A DNA stretch of 64,000 bases, taken from contig NZ_NEGA01000017.1 of NCBI RefSeq assembly GCF_002135315.1, positions 1 to 64,000 on the forward strand, read 5' to 3'. Shown in pieces: positions 29,562 through 40,113 of the stretch (positions are counted from its first letter, which is position 1; each line of letters starts with the position of its first letter). The stretch comes from Acinetobacter sp. ANC 3903. GTDB taxonomy: Bacteria > Pseudomonadota > Gammaproteobacteria > Pseudomonadales > Moraxellaceae. The notes beneath the pieces are model-generated. The model had not been told where the DNA came from. It saw only the letters and a program-made list of their open reading frames with translations, and searched no databases. The translations under genes and the position numbers were made by a program.

Positions 29562-29849
29562 TAGATATCCTTAACTCTTGGGTAGATGTAAACACCGCTC
29601 TATGTTAATGGATTTTAACCAGATACCGATACCATTTCTGCTGGTGTATTTATGAAATATCTAAGCAATAAGGGTTTCAGCCTGCTTATTTTGCCTCAAA
29701 TTTTATTAAGACCAGTCTACTTCAAAATATTTACTTCACTTTTCATTTATTTTATATCTTATGCCTATACCTGCATTTAGCTTATAAATTGAATGTAAGA
29801 AACCTAAATACAGCTTAAATAGAATTGTGATTAATTCGCCTGAAAGTGA
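29562..29849. other. Intergenic sequence upstream of epd and alaS
   Basis: The divergent spacer between epd and alaS is more than 400 bases long. This part is AT-rich with no convincing reading frame or hairpin. The alaS promoter candidate is listed separately. Confidence 0.5.
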
Positions 29850-29878
29850 TTGGTGCATGCGGCTTTTTCCGTTATACT
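29850..29878 (+). promoter_or_regulatory. Candidate sigma-70 promoter of alaS
   Basis: TTGGTG (29850-29855), 17 bases, then TATACT (29873-29878). The -10 box is near perfect and the -35 box matches four of six, with ideal spacing. It lies about 100 bases before the alaS start. Confidence 0.45.
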
Positions 29879-29983
29879 TTAGCGTTTTAAAATTTTAAGC
29901 CAGTATCTCAAGCCAGCTTTATAAAAGTAAGACTTGCTTGACATGCTATTAGCCAAATACAAGATTTATGGAGTGACTTGGTT

Positions 29984-32677
29984 GTGAGTACTCGTTTTAT
30001 GACATCAGCTGAAATTCGCGAAGCTTTTTTAAGCTATTTTGAATCGCAAGGGCATACACGTGTCGCGTCGAGTTCTCTGGTTCCTGCCAACGACCCAACA
30101 TTATTGTTCACCAACGCTGGTATGAACCAGTTCAAAGACTGCTTCCTCGGTCTTGAAAAACGTGATTATGTTCGCGCAACATCTTCACAAAAATGTGTAC
30201 GTGCCGGTGGTAAACACAACGACTTAGACAACGTTGGTTATACTGCACGTCACCATACCTTTTTTGAAATGTTAGGTAACTTCTCTTTTGGTGACTACTT
30301 CAAGCGTGATGCCATCAAATTTGCCTGGGATTTCTTAACTGGCGATAAATGGTTAGCGCTGCCTAAAGATAAACTCTATGCCACTGTTTACCACACAGAT
30401 GATGAAGCATTTGACATCTGGAATAAAGAAATTGGTCTAGATGCTAGCCGCATTATCCGCATTGGCGATAACAAAGGCGAAAAATACGCATCAGATAACT
30501 TCTGGGCTATGGGTGACACTGGTCCTTGTGGTCCATGTTCTGAAATTTTCTTTGACCATGGCGAGCACATCTGGGGTGGCTTACCGGGTACTCCTGAAGA
30601 AGATGGCGACCGTTTCATTGAAATTTGGAACAACGTATTTATGCAGTTCAACCGTACTGCTGATGGCGTGCTTCACCCTCTTCCAGCGCCTTCTGTAGAT
30701 ACAGGTATGGGCTTAGAACGTATTTCTGCAGTTCTACAACATGTGAACTCAAACTACGAAATCGATCTATTCCAGCATGTATTAAAAGGTGCTGCTGAAA
30801 TCATTGGTCTAGATACCACTGAAATTGAAGCTGCTGCAAAAGCTGCAAACAAACCAGTGGAATACCCTGCTTCTCTTAAAGTAGTTGCCGATCATGCACG
30901 CTCATGCTGCTTCCTGATTGCAGATGGCGTGAACCCTTCTAACGAAGGACGTGGTTATGTGCTACGTCGTATCATCCGCCGCGCAGTTCGTCACGGTAAC
31001 AAATTGGGTGCGACTGGTTCATTCTTCTACAAAATGTTGCAACCTTTGATTGATGTGATGGGTGCTGCATATCCTGAACTTGCGGCTAACCAGGCACGTA
31101 TCGAAGCACAGCTTCTGAAAGAAGAAGAACAATTTGCTAAAACACTTGAGCAAGGTTTGAAATTGCTTGAAGGCGAATTGGCGCAATTGAAAGGTTCAAT
31201 GATTCCGGGCGCAACAGTATTCAAACTGTACGATACTTACGGCTTCCCGACTGACTTGACTGCTGACATCGCACGCGAACGTGACCTCACTATTGATGAA
31301 GCTGGTTTTGAAGTTGAAATGGCTGCACAACGTCAACGTGCACGTGATGCAGGTAAATTTACCATCGACTACAACAGCATTGTAAAAGTTGAAGATGAAA
31401 CCCAGTTTGAAGGTTATGAAGCCACTCAAGCCCAAGGTCAAATTGTTGCAATCTACAAAGATGGCAAACAGGTTGAAGAAGTTCATGAAGGCGACGAAGC
31501 GCTGATTGTATTGAACCAAACGCCTTTCTATGCAGAAAGCGGTGGTCAGATCGGTGATACAGGGATCTTCAAAAATGATACCGGTATCTTCGAAGTTCAG
31601 GATACCAAGAAATCTGGTGGCGCTTTTGTTCACCAAGGTATCGTGACCATGGGTAGCTTAAAAGCCACTCAATCTGTTGAAGCTATTGTAAAAGCAGACA
31701 TTCGTGAAGCAACTGCACGCAACCACTCTGCAACTCACTTGTTGCATGCTGCCCTTCGCCAAGTGCTCGGCGCACATGTACAACAAAAAGGCTCATTGGT
31801 TGCTTCTGACATCTTACGCTTTGACTTTGCCAATGATCAGCCGGTAACTTTCGAACAGCTACAACAAGTTGAACGTATTGTAAACCGTGAAGTGATTGCC
31901 AACACTGCTGTTTCTACTGAACTTTTAGACATCGAAGCTGCCAAAGAAAAAGGCGCGATGATGTTGTTCGGTGAAAAATATGGTGACGAAGTTCGTGTAC
32001 TTTCTATGGGTTCAATCAAGGAGGAGAAAAACTTCTCGATTGAACTGTGTGGTGGTATTCACGTTAAACGCACCGGTGATATCGGTCTGTTTAAAATCAC
32101 TTCTGAAGGTGGTGTTGCCGCAGGTGTACGTCGTATTGAAGCGGTAACCGGTACTAAAGCGGTTGAAGTCGTACAAAAAGCGGATAGCGATATTCAGCAC
32201 ATCAACAGCGTGTTAAAAGCACAAAAAGATCAAACGATTGAAAAAGTTGAAGCAATTGTTGAAACTGCACATCAATTGCAAAAACAGATTGAGCAGTTGA
32301 ACCAAAAATTGGCGAACTTCCAGGCAGCTGAACTTTTAAGCCAAGTTCAAACTATTGCTGGTCGTTCAACACTTATTACCACTGTTCAAGGTATGGATGC
32401 AAAATCGCTTCGTAACCTGCATGACGGTGTGAAGTCTAAATTAGACAACGCAGTGATTGTTCTTGCAGCTGTAGAGGGCGACAAAGTTAGCCTTCTTGCT
32501 TCTGTAGCAAAAGACTTTACTGCAAATATTAAAGCAGGTGACATCATCAAACACTTGGCTACCGAGCTGGGTGGTAAAGGTGGTGGTAAACCTGATTTGG
32601 CACAAGGTGGCGCGCCACTTAACGAGAAGTTTGCAACAGTGATGGCAGATTTAACTGCTTGGCTTGAAGCAAAATAA
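29984..32677 (+). CDS. alaS: Alanyl-tRNA synthetase AlaS
   Basis: Charges tRNA-Ala in the cytoplasm. The class II catalytic core covers about 1-440 (motif 1 around [17 protein letters not shown], motif 2 [13 protein letters not shown], motif 3 GMGLERI). The editing domain with [12 protein letters not shown] and the CGGIH zinc motif follow, then the C-Ala region with [14 protein letters not shown]. The start is uncertain: GGAG at 29970 lies 10 bases before the GTG at 29984 and 4 before a TTG at 29978. The first ATG (29999) is 25 bases away, although many homologues are annotated from it. I chose the GTG. lysC follows after 66 bases. Confidence 0.97.
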   Translation: MSTRFMTSAEIREAFLSYFESQGHTRVASSSLVPANDPTLLFTNAGMNQFKDCFLGLEKRDYVRATSSQKCVRAGGKHNDLDNVGYTARHHTFFEMLGNFSFGDYFKRDAIKFAWDFLTGDKWLALPKDKLYATVYHTDDEAFDIWNKEIGLDASRIIRIGDNKGEKYASDNFWAMGDTGPCGPCSEIFFDHGEHIWGGLPGTPEEDGDRFIEIWNNVFMQFNRTADGVLHPLPAPSVDTGMGLERISAVLQHVNSNYEIDLFQHVLKGAAEIIGLDTTEIEAAAKAANKPVEYPASLKVVADHARSCCFLIADGVNPSNEGRGYVLRRIIRRAVRHGNKLGATGSFFYKMLQPLIDVMGAAYPELAANQARIEAQLLKEEEQFAKTLEQGLKLLEGELAQLKGSMIPGATVFKLYDTYGFPTDLTADIARERDLTIDEAGFEVEMAAQRQRARDAGKFTIDYNSIVKVEDETQFEGYEATQAQGQIVAIYKDGKQVEEVHEGDEALIVLNQTPFYAESGGQIGDTGIFKNDTGIFEVQDTKKSGGAFVHQGIVTMGSLKATQSVEAIVKADIREATARNHSATHLLHAALRQVLGAHVQQKGSLVASDILRFDFANDQPVTFEQLQQVERIVNREVIANTAVSTELLDIEAAKEKGAMMLFGEKYGDEVRVLSMGSIKEEKNFSIELCGGIHVKRTGDIGLFKITSEGGVAAGVRRIEAVTGTKAVEVVQKADSDIQHINSVLKAQKDQTIEKVEAIVETAHQLQKQIEQLNQKLANFQAAELLSQVQTIAGRSTLITTVQGMDAKSLRNLHDGVKSKLDNAVIVLAAVEGDKVSLLASVAKDFTANIKAGDIIKHLATELGGKGGGKPDLAQGGAPLNEKFATVMADLTAWLEAK

Positions 32678-32743
32678 AACTTCACTTTTTGTGTAACTGA
32701 TCCTGAAAAGGTAATTCAGGATCATGGCTTTTATGGAACAACT

Positions 32744-34024
32744 ATGGCATTAATCGTTCAAAAATATGGCGGTACCTCAATGGGTACTCCCGAGCGCATT
32801 TTAAATGTTGCTCGTCGTGTAAAGCGCTGGCATGACCACGGCCACAAGGTAGTGGTTGTTGTATCAGCAATGAGTGGCGAAACCAATCGTCTGCTTGCTT
32901 TAGCGAAGGCCATTACCGAAACCCCTGATCCACGTGAATTAGACCAGATGGTGTCTACAGGTGAACAGGTTACGATTTCTATGTTAGCGATGGCGCTTAA
33001 CTCCATTGGAGTAGAAGCAAAATCACTCACTGGTCGCCAGGTTGGCATTAAAACCGACAGCGCATTTAATAAAGCCCGCATTGAATCGATTGATACTGAC
33101 GTATTAACTGAAAACCTCGATGCAGGCCGTGTACTTGTGGTTGCCGGTTTCCAAGGTTTTGACGAATTTGGCAACACAACCACTTTAGGTCGTGGCGGTT
33201 CAGATACTTCTGGTGTAGCACTTGCAGCTGCGCTCAAAGCGGATGAATGCCAAATTTATACAGACGTGGATGGTGTTTATACCACCGACCCACGCGTTGC
33301 ACCAAAAGCGAAAAAAGTTGATCGTATTTCTTTTGAAGAAATGCTGGAAATGGCATCACTTGGTTCTAAAGTCCTGCAAATCCGTTCAGTTGAATTTGCC
33401 GGTAAATATCAGGTACCTTTACGCGTACTATCAAGCTTCGATAACGACGATGATGGCGCATTTGACGAAGACTTCAAAAACAACGTCGGAACTCTTATTA
33501 CTACTGAATTGGAAGACAACATGGAACAGCCAATTATCTCTGGTATCGCGTTTAACCGTGACGAAGCAAAATTGACTATTTTGGGCGTGCCTGACCTGCC
33601 TGGCATTGCATCCAAAATCCTGGCGCCAATCGGTGCAGCGAATATCGAAGTCGACATGATCATCCAGAATGTGGAAGAAGATGGTACCACTGACTTCACT
33701 TTCACGGTCAACCGTGGTGAGTTCACTAAAGCAAAAACAATTCTGGAGCAAACTGCGAAAGAAATTGGTGCACGTGAAGTTGCGACTCGTTCAGACATCG
33801 TTAAAGTATCGATCGTAGGTGTAGGTATGCGCTCGCATGCTGGCGTGGCCAGCAAAATGTTTACTGCTCTAGCTGAAGAAGGCATTAACATCTTGATGAT
33901 TTCAACTTCAGAAATCAAAATTTCTGTGATCATTGAAGAAAATTATTTAGAACTTGCTGTACGCACTCTTCACACGGCTTTCGGTTTAGACCGTGAATCT
34001 GGCGAATCAAGCGCGCGTGCTTAA
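32744..34024 (+). CDS. lysC: Aspartate kinase LysC
   Basis: Phosphorylates aspartate, the first step towards lysine, threonine, methionine and diaminopimelate. The 426-residue protein has the kinase domain (KYGGTSMG at 7-14, TLGRGGSDTS near 148-157, YTDVDGVYTTDPR near 172-184) and two C-terminal ACT domains (about 270-400) with MRSHAGVASKMF, the site of feedback control by lysine and/or threonine. It is a monofunctional class without a homoserine dehydrogenase part. It is probably co-transcribed with alaS and ends in a long hairpin. Confidence 0.97.
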   Translation: MALIVQKYGGTSMGTPERILNVARRVKRWHDHGHKVVVVVSAMSGETNRLLALAKAITETPDPRELDQMVSTGEQVTISMLAMALNSIGVEAKSLTGRQVGIKTDSAFNKARIESIDTDVLTENLDAGRVLVVAGFQGFDEFGNTTTLGRGGSDTSGVALAAALKADECQIYTDVDGVYTTDPRVAPKAKKVDRISFEEMLEMASLGSKVLQIRSVEFAGKYQVPLRVLSSFDNDDDGAFDEDFKNNVGTLITTELEDNMEQPIISGIAFNRDEAKLTILGVPDLPGIASKILAPIGAANIEVDMIIQNVEEDGTTDFTFTVNRGEFTKAKTILEQTAKEIGAREVATRSDIVKVSIVGVGMRSHAGVASKMFTALAEEGINILMISTSEIKISVIIEENYLELAVRTLHTAFGLDRESGESSARA

Positions 34025-34083
34025 TTTGTAGTAGCAAATTTCTGATCATTGTTGAACAAAATTTGCGAAATACGACAAAAAGA

Positions 34084-34126
34084 ACAGAGCCACTATAGTT
34101 TTTTTTATAGTGGCTCTGTTATATTT
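34084..34126 (+). terminator. Terminator after lysC
   Basis: The 14-bp perfect stem ACAGAGCCACTATA (34084-34097) with TATAGTGGCTCTGT (34106-34119) has a T-rich loop and a following T/A-rich stretch. Confidence 0.75.
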
Positions 34127-34270
34127 GAAACCGAGGATTTTAAAATATTAATGAAATGTATCCTGTTAAGCTTTTGAGGGATTCATTCTGTTAATATTTT
34201 ATTAGTATAAGGTTGTGTTTTTTAAAATTTAAAATCAATTGCACGTTTAGCGTTTTGCAAGGAGATAAAC

Positions 34271-34534
34271 ATGCTGATTCTAACCCGACGTGTCGGTGAA
34301 ACATTAATGATTGGGGATCAAGTCAGTGTAACTGTGCTTGGCGTAAAAGGTAATCAGGTTCGTATTGGCGTAAATGCTCCAAAAGAAGTATCTGTTCATC
34401 GTGAAGAAATTTATCAACGAATTCAACATGAGCGCGCTATGCACGAACACCTGCAACACCTTGATCAGGATTATCAGCCTTCTTTTGAAGAAGATAATTT
34501 CCCACAGAATACCCAGAATGACTTTAATCGTTAA
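34271..34534 (+). CDS. csrA: Carbon storage regulator CsrA
   Basis: An RNA-binding dimer that controls translation and stability of mRNAs carrying GGA motifs. Residues 1-58 are the conserved core ([44 protein letters not shown]). At 87 residues it is longer than E. coli CsrA (61), because of an acidic, His- and Gln-rich tail, as seen in Acinetobacter-type CsrA. The ribosome-binding site AAGGAGA contains a GGA and could allow autoregulation; this is inference. It is preceded by the lysC terminator and so has its own promoter. Confidence 0.96.
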   Translation: MLILTRRVGETLMIGDQVSVTVLGVKGNQVRIGVNAPKEVSVHREEIYQRIQHERAMHEHLQHLDQDYQPSFEEDNFPQNTQNDFNR

Positions 34535-34555
34535 ACATTTTTAAAGATTGTTCTA

Positions 34556-34584
34556 ATAAAGCGGCTATATAGCCGCTTTAAATT
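34556..34584. terminator. Bidirectional terminator between csrA and rnhB
   Basis: AAAGCGGCT (34558-34566) and AGCCGCTTT (34571-34579) form a perfect 9-bp stem with an ATAT loop. A-rich sequence lies before and T-rich sequence after. Confidence 0.75.
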
Positions 34585-34605
34585 TATCTACTCTACGGGT
34601 TATTT

Positions 34606-35178
34606 CTATTCCAGCAAGGCCAAAGCCTTTTTAACCGGTGCATAACTACGGCGATGCTGATCAATCACACCATGTTCAGCAATGGCTTCAAAATGGGCTT
34701 TGGTTGGATAACCCTTGTGTTTGGCAAAACCAAAGTGCGGATATTGCTGATCCAGCACCACCATTTCACGGTCACGGGTTACTTTTGCCAGAATACTGGC
34801 TGCAGAAATTTCTGCATGCAGCGCATCCCCTCCCACCACCGCATCACAGCTCATCGCTAAGCCTTGTGGGACTTTATTACCATCAACCAGTACATGCTCT
34901 GGCTGAAGCTGCAAAGCTTCTACAGCACGGCGCATAGCCAACAAAGATGCCTGGAGAATATTGATCTCATCTATTTCTTCATGACTGGCTTCAGCAATGG
35001 CCCAGGCCAAGGCTTTCTCTTGTATTTCTATAAATAATTTTTCACGCTTTTTTTCGCTGAGTTTTTTAGAGTCATTCAAACCTTCAATCGGATTATTGGG
35101 ATCTAAAATTACCGCAGCCGCAACCACAGAACCAACCAAGGGACCACGCCCCGCTTCATCTACACCCGCAATTTTCAT
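34606..35178 (-). CDS. rnhB: Ribonuclease HII RnhB
   Basis: Cleaves RNA in RNA-DNA hybrids and starts removal of misincorporated ribonucleotides. The catalytic acidic residues are in [16 protein letters not shown] (Asp7, Glu8) and the later [11 protein letters not shown], and VLVDGNKVP with [19 protein letters not shown] match the family. I start at the ATG at 35178 (190 residues), with AGGTAAAG before it. The longer frame would start inside the terminator of the next gene and is not credible. Confidence 0.96.
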   Translation of the reverse strand: MKIAGVDEAGRGPLVGSVVAAAVILDPNNPIEGLNDSKKLSEKKREKLFIEIQEKALAWAIAEASHEEIDEINILQASLLAMRRAVEALQLQPEHVLVDGNKVPQGLAMSCDAVVGGDALHAEISAASILAKVTRDREMVVLDQQYPHFGFAKHKGYPTKAHFEAIAEHGVIDQHRRSYAPVKKALALLE

Positions 35179-35193
35179 CAACGCTTTACCTAC

Positions 35194-35228
35194 AAAAAAA
35201 AGAGGCTGAATAACATCAGCCTCTTTTA
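35194..35228. terminator. Terminator between the small lipoprotein gene and rnhB
   Basis: AGAGGCTGA (35201-35209) pairs with TCAGCCTCT (35216-35224) over a 6-base loop, with a run of eight A on the left (U-run on the minus strand). It shows that rnhB has a separate start of transcription or depends on read-through. Confidence 0.85.
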
Positions 35229-35252
35229 ATTTTAACACGAATTTAATCTGTA

Positions 35253-35639
35253 TTATTTCACAGCTTCAGCAACACAAGCATTAATGGTTTTAGTCACTGC
35301 ATTTGAAACAATGGTATTGCGCGCTGCCGGATCAATTGCAGCTGTAGCCAAATCGACTGCTGTTACACTTTGTGGTGCCTTGTCACTGACACAGCCACAA
35401 ATTTCAGTCTGAATATTTTGTTTTTGAGTAGCAGTCATTAATTTCGTTGCATTCTGCCAAGCAGGAATAGTATTCAACTCAGTCGTACATTTCGCATTAA
35501 TGGCAATTTTAATTGCAGCAGTGCCGAGCTGCTGAGTTGCTGATTGCGTAGTAGATGTTGTACCTGTAGTTGTATCCGTTGCTACACAAGCAGTTAAAGC
35601 CAAAGCGAGAGGTGCAAGTACTGCAATTAATTTTTTCAC
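35253..35639 (-). CDS. Small Cys-rich lipoprotein, ICGCVS family member 1
   Basis: A 128-residue lipoprotein. The signal peptide ends in the lipobox LALTAC (lipidated Cys18), followed by a Thr- and Ser-rich linker. The folded part carries Cys51, Trp61, the pair in ICGCVS (Cys81, Cys83) and Cys122. The protein encoded at 36511-36870 has the same four cysteines and tryptophan at exactly the same spacing, so the two are paralogues. No named family is recognised. It would sit in the periplasm or outer membrane, where two disulphides or metal binding are possible. Confidence 0.75.
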   Translation of the reverse strand: MKKLIAVLAPLALALTACVATDTTTGTTSTTQSATQQLGTAAIKIAINAKCTTELNTIPAWQNATKLMTATQKQNIQTEICGCVSDKAPQSVTAVDLATAAIDPAARNTIVSNAVTKTINACVAEAVK

Positions 35640-35846
35640 AGCTTAATCCCTGGGTATAAAATTTGTTGCACATATTTTGCCGAAACTTAGCCAAGGAAGA
35701 AATGTATATTTCAACTGAATTTTCCCCACTCATCTTGCTTGATTGAAAAACACGCAATTCTCCAGTGTTGCAAGAAATATACGCTTCGTTCTATATTCAT
35801 CATTTTTAAGAATGTGTTATTTGATTAGCATACGAAGACTTTTAAA

Positions 35847-36431
35847 ATGACATGTGGGTATATTGGTATAAATAACATGAACAACACATCACAATACTAT
35901 ACGCGTACAGCGCAAATGCTGCATTGGCTCATGGCTGCTATTTTTATTGCCGCATGGGGCATTGGTTTTTATAGCGGAAATTTTTTAAGTTATGAGGTCG
36001 ATGGCAGCTTTAAAGGTCAGGTCATTAGCTTACATAAGAACATCGCCACCACCATTATCTTTCTGGTCCTGATTCGTATTTTTTGGCGTTATACCCACCC
36101 TGTTCCGGCACTGCCCGACAGCATGTCACCTTTTATGAAAGTCTTGGCACATCTGGGACATTTAGCCCTATACATAATGCTACTGGCACTACCGATTACC
36201 GGCTGTTTGTTTAGCTGGAGTGCGGGACATCCGGCACCAGTTTTATATTTATTTGAAATTCCACGCTTGGTACAAGAAGACCCTGACCTGTTAGCCATTG
36301 TTAAACCTGTACACATTTATTTGTCCTGGTTCGCAGGTTTACTTATCATCGGTCATATTGCAGCAGCATTAAAGCATCATTTTATTGATAAAGATAATAT
36401 TTTGCGCAGCATGACCCGCCAAGCAAAATAA
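35847..36431 (+). CDS. Cytochrome b561-type di-heme membrane protein
   Basis: A 194-residue inner-membrane protein with four membrane segments carrying histidines (MLHWLMAA, LHKNIATTI, HLGHLALYIMLL, GHIAAALKHHF) that suit a two-heme b561 quinol-dependent electron carrier. In related proteins it oxidises quinol and passes electrons to oxygen or periplasmic targets. The frame can start at 35847, preceded by GAAG, or at the ATG at 35877 (184 residues), which is nearer the usual start; I keep the longer one. It is divergent from one ICGCVS gene and convergent with the other. Confidence 0.88.
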   Translation: MTCGYIGINNMNNTSQYYTRTAQMLHWLMAAIFIAAWGIGFYSGNFLSYEVDGSFKGQVISLHKNIATTIIFLVLIRIFWRYTHPVPALPDSMSPFMKVLAHLGHLALYIMLLALPITGCLFSWSAGHPAPVLYLFEIPRLVQEDPDLLAIVKPVHIYLSWFAGLLIIGHIAAALKHHFIDKDNILRSMTRQAK

Positions 36432-36448
36432 TCTGCTCATGCCCAATA

Positions 36449-36489
36449 AAAAAAACCGCATTCGTGACACACCAATGCGGTTTTTTTAT
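36449..36489. terminator. Bidirectional terminator after cytochrome b561
   Basis: AAAAACCGCATT pairs with AATGCGGTTTTT over an 11-base loop, with A- and T-runs on both sides. It separates the b561 gene from the converging ICGCVS gene. Confidence 0.9.
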
Positions 36490-36510
36490 AGTTAAATTGA
36501 GAGCGATCCA

Positions 36511-36870
36511 TTATTTCAAAGCGTCTTGAGCACAGCCTTTCACACTATTTATCACCGCCTGTTTAATCAGGCTATTTTTTGCCGACTCACTCATGGATGC
36601 CATAGCCAATTCTTTGGCTGAAATATCCTGCAAGGCATGTTCGCTCACGCAACCACAGATTTGTTTTTGTGCCGAATTTTGCCGTTCTGTACTCATAAAA
36701 AAAGCTGCTGATTGCCAGATTTTTGAATCATTTAATTCACTTTTGCAGCCTTGCTCAATCACAGGTTTCAGCATTTTTTGGGTTAATGACTGATTTTTAT
36801 TCGTTGCAAAAACTGATACCGAACCAATCAATAAACAGATAGCAAATATCCAGCAAAAACTCTTTTTCAC
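36511..36870 (-). CDS. Small Cys-rich secreted protein, ICGCVS family member 2
   Basis: A 119-residue protein with a signal peptide (residues 1-22, ending SVFA) and no lipobox, so it is probably a soluble periplasmic protein. Cys42, Trp52, ICGCVS (Cys72, Cys74) and Cys113 match the spacing of the protein at 35253-35639 residue for residue. The rest is about one-third identical by eye, with conserved LA-A and A-+-I--AV helices. Function unknown. Confidence 0.75.
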   Translation of the reverse strand: MKKSFCWIFAICLLIGSVSVFATNKNQSLTQKMLKPVIEQGCKSELNDSKIWQSAAFFMSTERQNSAQKQICGCVSEHALQDISAKELAMASMSESAKNSLIKQAVINSVKGCAQDALK

Positions 36871-36955
36871 ATTAGAACCTAATTTTTAACACCTAAGCAT
36901 TCAACCGCCCCATAAATGAACCGGTTGAATCAAAATCATATTTGAGAAGACTCAA

Positions 36956-37960
<1,005 letters not shown>

Positions 37961-37983
37961 TTATCCTTATAAAACCTTTCTCT

Positions 37984-38019
37984 AAAAATAAAAAAGGGTG
38001 CAAACCGAGTTTACACCCT
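37984..38019 (-). terminator. Hairpin terminator between permease and adenine deaminase
   Basis: AGGGTGCAAAC (37995-38005) and GTTTACACCCT (38009-38019) pair with one U-G wobble on the minus strand, loop of three, with an A-rich left side giving a U-run. It stands inside the apparent operon, so the deaminase may be expressed at a lower level or from its own promoter. Confidence 0.75.
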
Positions 38020-38037
38020 ATTCTGGATGGGGGTGAA

Positions 38038-39360
38038 TTAGCCGCCAAATACAGCAAATTTCAAGGCCCAAAGTGCAGCAACAATCCAAACCATGTAAGG
38101 TACAGTTTTCGCTTTACCTGTTAAAAGCTTGATTAATGCGTAGCTGATAAAGCCCATCGCAATACCATCGGCAATTGAATAGGTAAATGGCATGCAGACG
38201 ATGGTTAAAAAAGCAGGAACGGCTTCAGTAATATCATCCCATTCAATGTTGACGATACCTTGAATCATTAACACACCCACGAACAACAATGCTGGCGCTG
38301 TAGCAAAACCTGGAACCGATTGCGCTAAAGGTGCCAGAAATAAACACAGTACAAATAACACAGCAACGACTACAGCGGTCAAACCGGTACGGCCACCTGC
38401 AGCAACACCTGCAGACGATTCAATATAAGGTGTGGTTGAAGATGTACCCAATGCCGCACCCGCCACAATTGCAGTTGAATCCGCAAAAAGTGCTTTTTTC
38501 AAGCGCGGTAATTTTCCATCTTTTAACAGGCCGGCACGATGTGAAACACCAACCAAAGTACCAGTCGAATCAAATAGGTCAACCAGGAAGAATACAAAGA
38601 TGACACCCACCAAGCTCGCAGTGAATAAGCCCTGGAAGTCCATTTGCAAGAAGGTTGGAGCAATCGATGGAATGGCACCCACCACGCCCTTAAACTCGTT
38701 CAAGCCCATTGCTGTAGCAATAGCGGTAACGACCAGAATACTAATAATAATGGCACCACGGACTTTAAAATGATGCATCACCACAATCATCAGGAAGCCA
38801 AGCAAGGTCAGCAATACTGTCGGCTGTTTCAAGTCACCCAAGCCTACAAGCGTTGCCGGATTATCGACAATAATGCCTGAATTCTTTAATGCAATCAGAG
38901 CCAGGAATAAGCCAATACCCCCGCCAATCGCGAATTTCAGCGACATGGGAATGGCATTAACAATCGCTTCACGGATTTTGAACATGCTGATGGCAATAAA
39001 CACCAGCCCCGAGACAAACACGGCAGCCAGTGCCGTTTGCCAAGGTATCCCCATGCCCATACATACTGAATAGGTAAAGTAAGCATTCAGCCCCATACCC
39101 GGTGCGAGCGCAATCGGATAATTTGCAACAAGTCCCATCACCAAACAGCCAATTGCGGCTGCAAGACAGGTTGCAACAAAGACAGCCCCATGATCCATAC
39201 CGGTTTCGGATAAAATCATTGGATTGACAATAATGATGTAACACATGGTTAAAAAAGTGGTTACACCTGCAAGAACCTCTGTGCGAAAACTGGTTTTGTT
39301 TTCGCTAAGCTTAAATAAGCGTTCCAGCATATTCTCTGAAGATGGATTAGGAGTCGTCAT
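38038..39360 (-). CDS. NCS2-type purine permease (AdeP/GhxP family)
   Basis: A 440-residue inner-membrane permease with about 12 to 14 membrane segments. It has the azaguanine-like NCS2 marks: NPMILSETGMDHGAVF at the N-terminus, ALAPGMGLNAYFTY, FFLVDLFDSTGTLVG, and the C-terminal GTSSTTPYIESSAGVAAGGRTG, the substrate-binding region. This branch transports adenine, guanine or hypoxanthine by proton symport. The adjacent adenine deaminase points to adenine, which is inference from context. Confidence 0.92.
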   Translation of the reverse strand: MTTPNPSSENMLERLFKLSENKTSFRTEVLAGVTTFLTMCYIIIVNPMILSETGMDHGAVFVATCLAAAIGCLVMGLVANYPIALAPGMGLNAYFTYSVCMGMGIPWQTALAAVFVSGLVFIAISMFKIREAIVNAIPMSLKFAIGGGIGLFLALIALKNSGIIVDNPATLVGLGDLKQPTVLLTLLGFLMIVVMHHFKVRGAIIISILVVTAIATAMGLNEFKGVVGAIPSIAPTFLQMDFQGLFTASLVGVIFVFFLVDLFDSTGTLVGVSHRAGLLKDGKLPRLKKALFADSTAIVAGAALGTSSTTPYIESSAGVAAGGRTGLTAVVVAVLFVLCLFLAPLAQSVPGFATAPALLFVGVLMIQGIVNIEWDDITEAVPAFLTIVCMPFTYSIADGIAMGFISYALIKLLTGKAKTVPYMVWIVAALWALKFAVFGG

Positions 39361-39737
39361 GACTTTACCCCTGTAAGTAAACTTTATGCCGTGAGCACGC
39401 TATAAAATTAATGATCCGTTTCTCAAATCACCATTAAGTTTATAGATGTCCAAGCAATGGATATGCCAATATTTCCATTCAAAAACAAGTATTTTGCACA
39501 AGTTTTCACTGGCGATTAAATAGCCAAATGACAGAAACTGTAAACAAAAAAGCCGCATAACTTTTATGCAGCCTAGTTAGATAAAAAGAATCAGACACTT
39601 ACAATATAAATATAATGATTCTATTAAAATCTTGGCAAATTATAACACAATGCTTTTTTATTATTTCTAAAATTTATTTTTAATTAAATTTCAATTATTT
39701 GTTAATATTTATCAAACATACAGTAAAAACTCAATCG
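39361..39737. other. AT-rich intergenic region with one hairpin
   Basis: About 375 bases between the purine permease and the small lipoprotein gene. A hairpin at 39545-39572 (GCCGCATAA/TTATGCAGC, U-G wobble on the minus strand, A-run to its left) looks like a terminator for the minus strand. No purine-riboswitch-like core and no reading frame are visible. Confidence 0.55.
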
Positions 39738-39968
39738 CTAGAACTGCTTGTATTTTACCTGCGAAAGCTCTGAAGAATCTATATCTACAATTTCAACCGA
39801 GCCTAAAGCAGCATTATTCGGATTGCTATTCACTATCTTCAATGACTGATGAGCATCCTGAATCAATTGATCTACTTCCTGTCTTTTTTTCATTTGATTG
39901 TCGTGATAAACCACACACCCCAGCATAAATACTGCAAAAATAAAGATAGGAATCAATAATTTTTTCAT
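39738..39968 (-). CDS. Small lipoprotein, unknown
   Basis: A 76-residue product with a short signal sequence and a probable lipobox FMLGC (Cys18). A charged helix HDNQMKKRQEVDQLIQDAHQ follows, then a small polar end. I know no family. The start MKKLL is standard for exported proteins. It is isolated between AT-rich spacers. Confidence 0.55.
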   Translation of the reverse strand: MKKLLIPIFIFAVFMLGCVVYHDNQMKKRQEVDQLIQDAHQSLKIVNSNPNNAALGSVEIVDIDSSELSQVKYKQF

Positions 39969-40066
39969 AACAAAATTTTATTATTCAAAAAACTTTGTCT
40001 AATACTAAACAAAAGAATACACAAAACATATTGCAAAAAATATCCAAAATTACATTTATTTTTTAT

Positions 40067-40099
40067 AAAAAATCCCGAAAATTCATCGGGATTTTTTTT
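40067..40099 (-). terminator. Terminator after yaaA
   Basis: AATCCCGA (40071-40078) pairs with TCGGGATT (40086-40093), loop of seven, with A- and T-runs on the two sides. Confidence 0.8.
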
Positions 40100-40113
40100 A
40101 CTTACTGACTCAT

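Noticed and set aside
32758..33933. Long minus-strand frames inside lysC
   Set aside because: Mirror frames of lysC, Ser- and Thr-rich as expected from reverse reading of conserved codons.
35179..35238. N-terminal extension of rnhB
   Set aside because: It would start inside the upstream terminator hairpin, and family conservation begins at [10 protein letters not shown].
39361..39600. Possible purine riboswitch before the NCS2 permease
   Set aside because: No three-stem aptamer core with the conserved loop pairs could be traced, and such switches are rare in this group.
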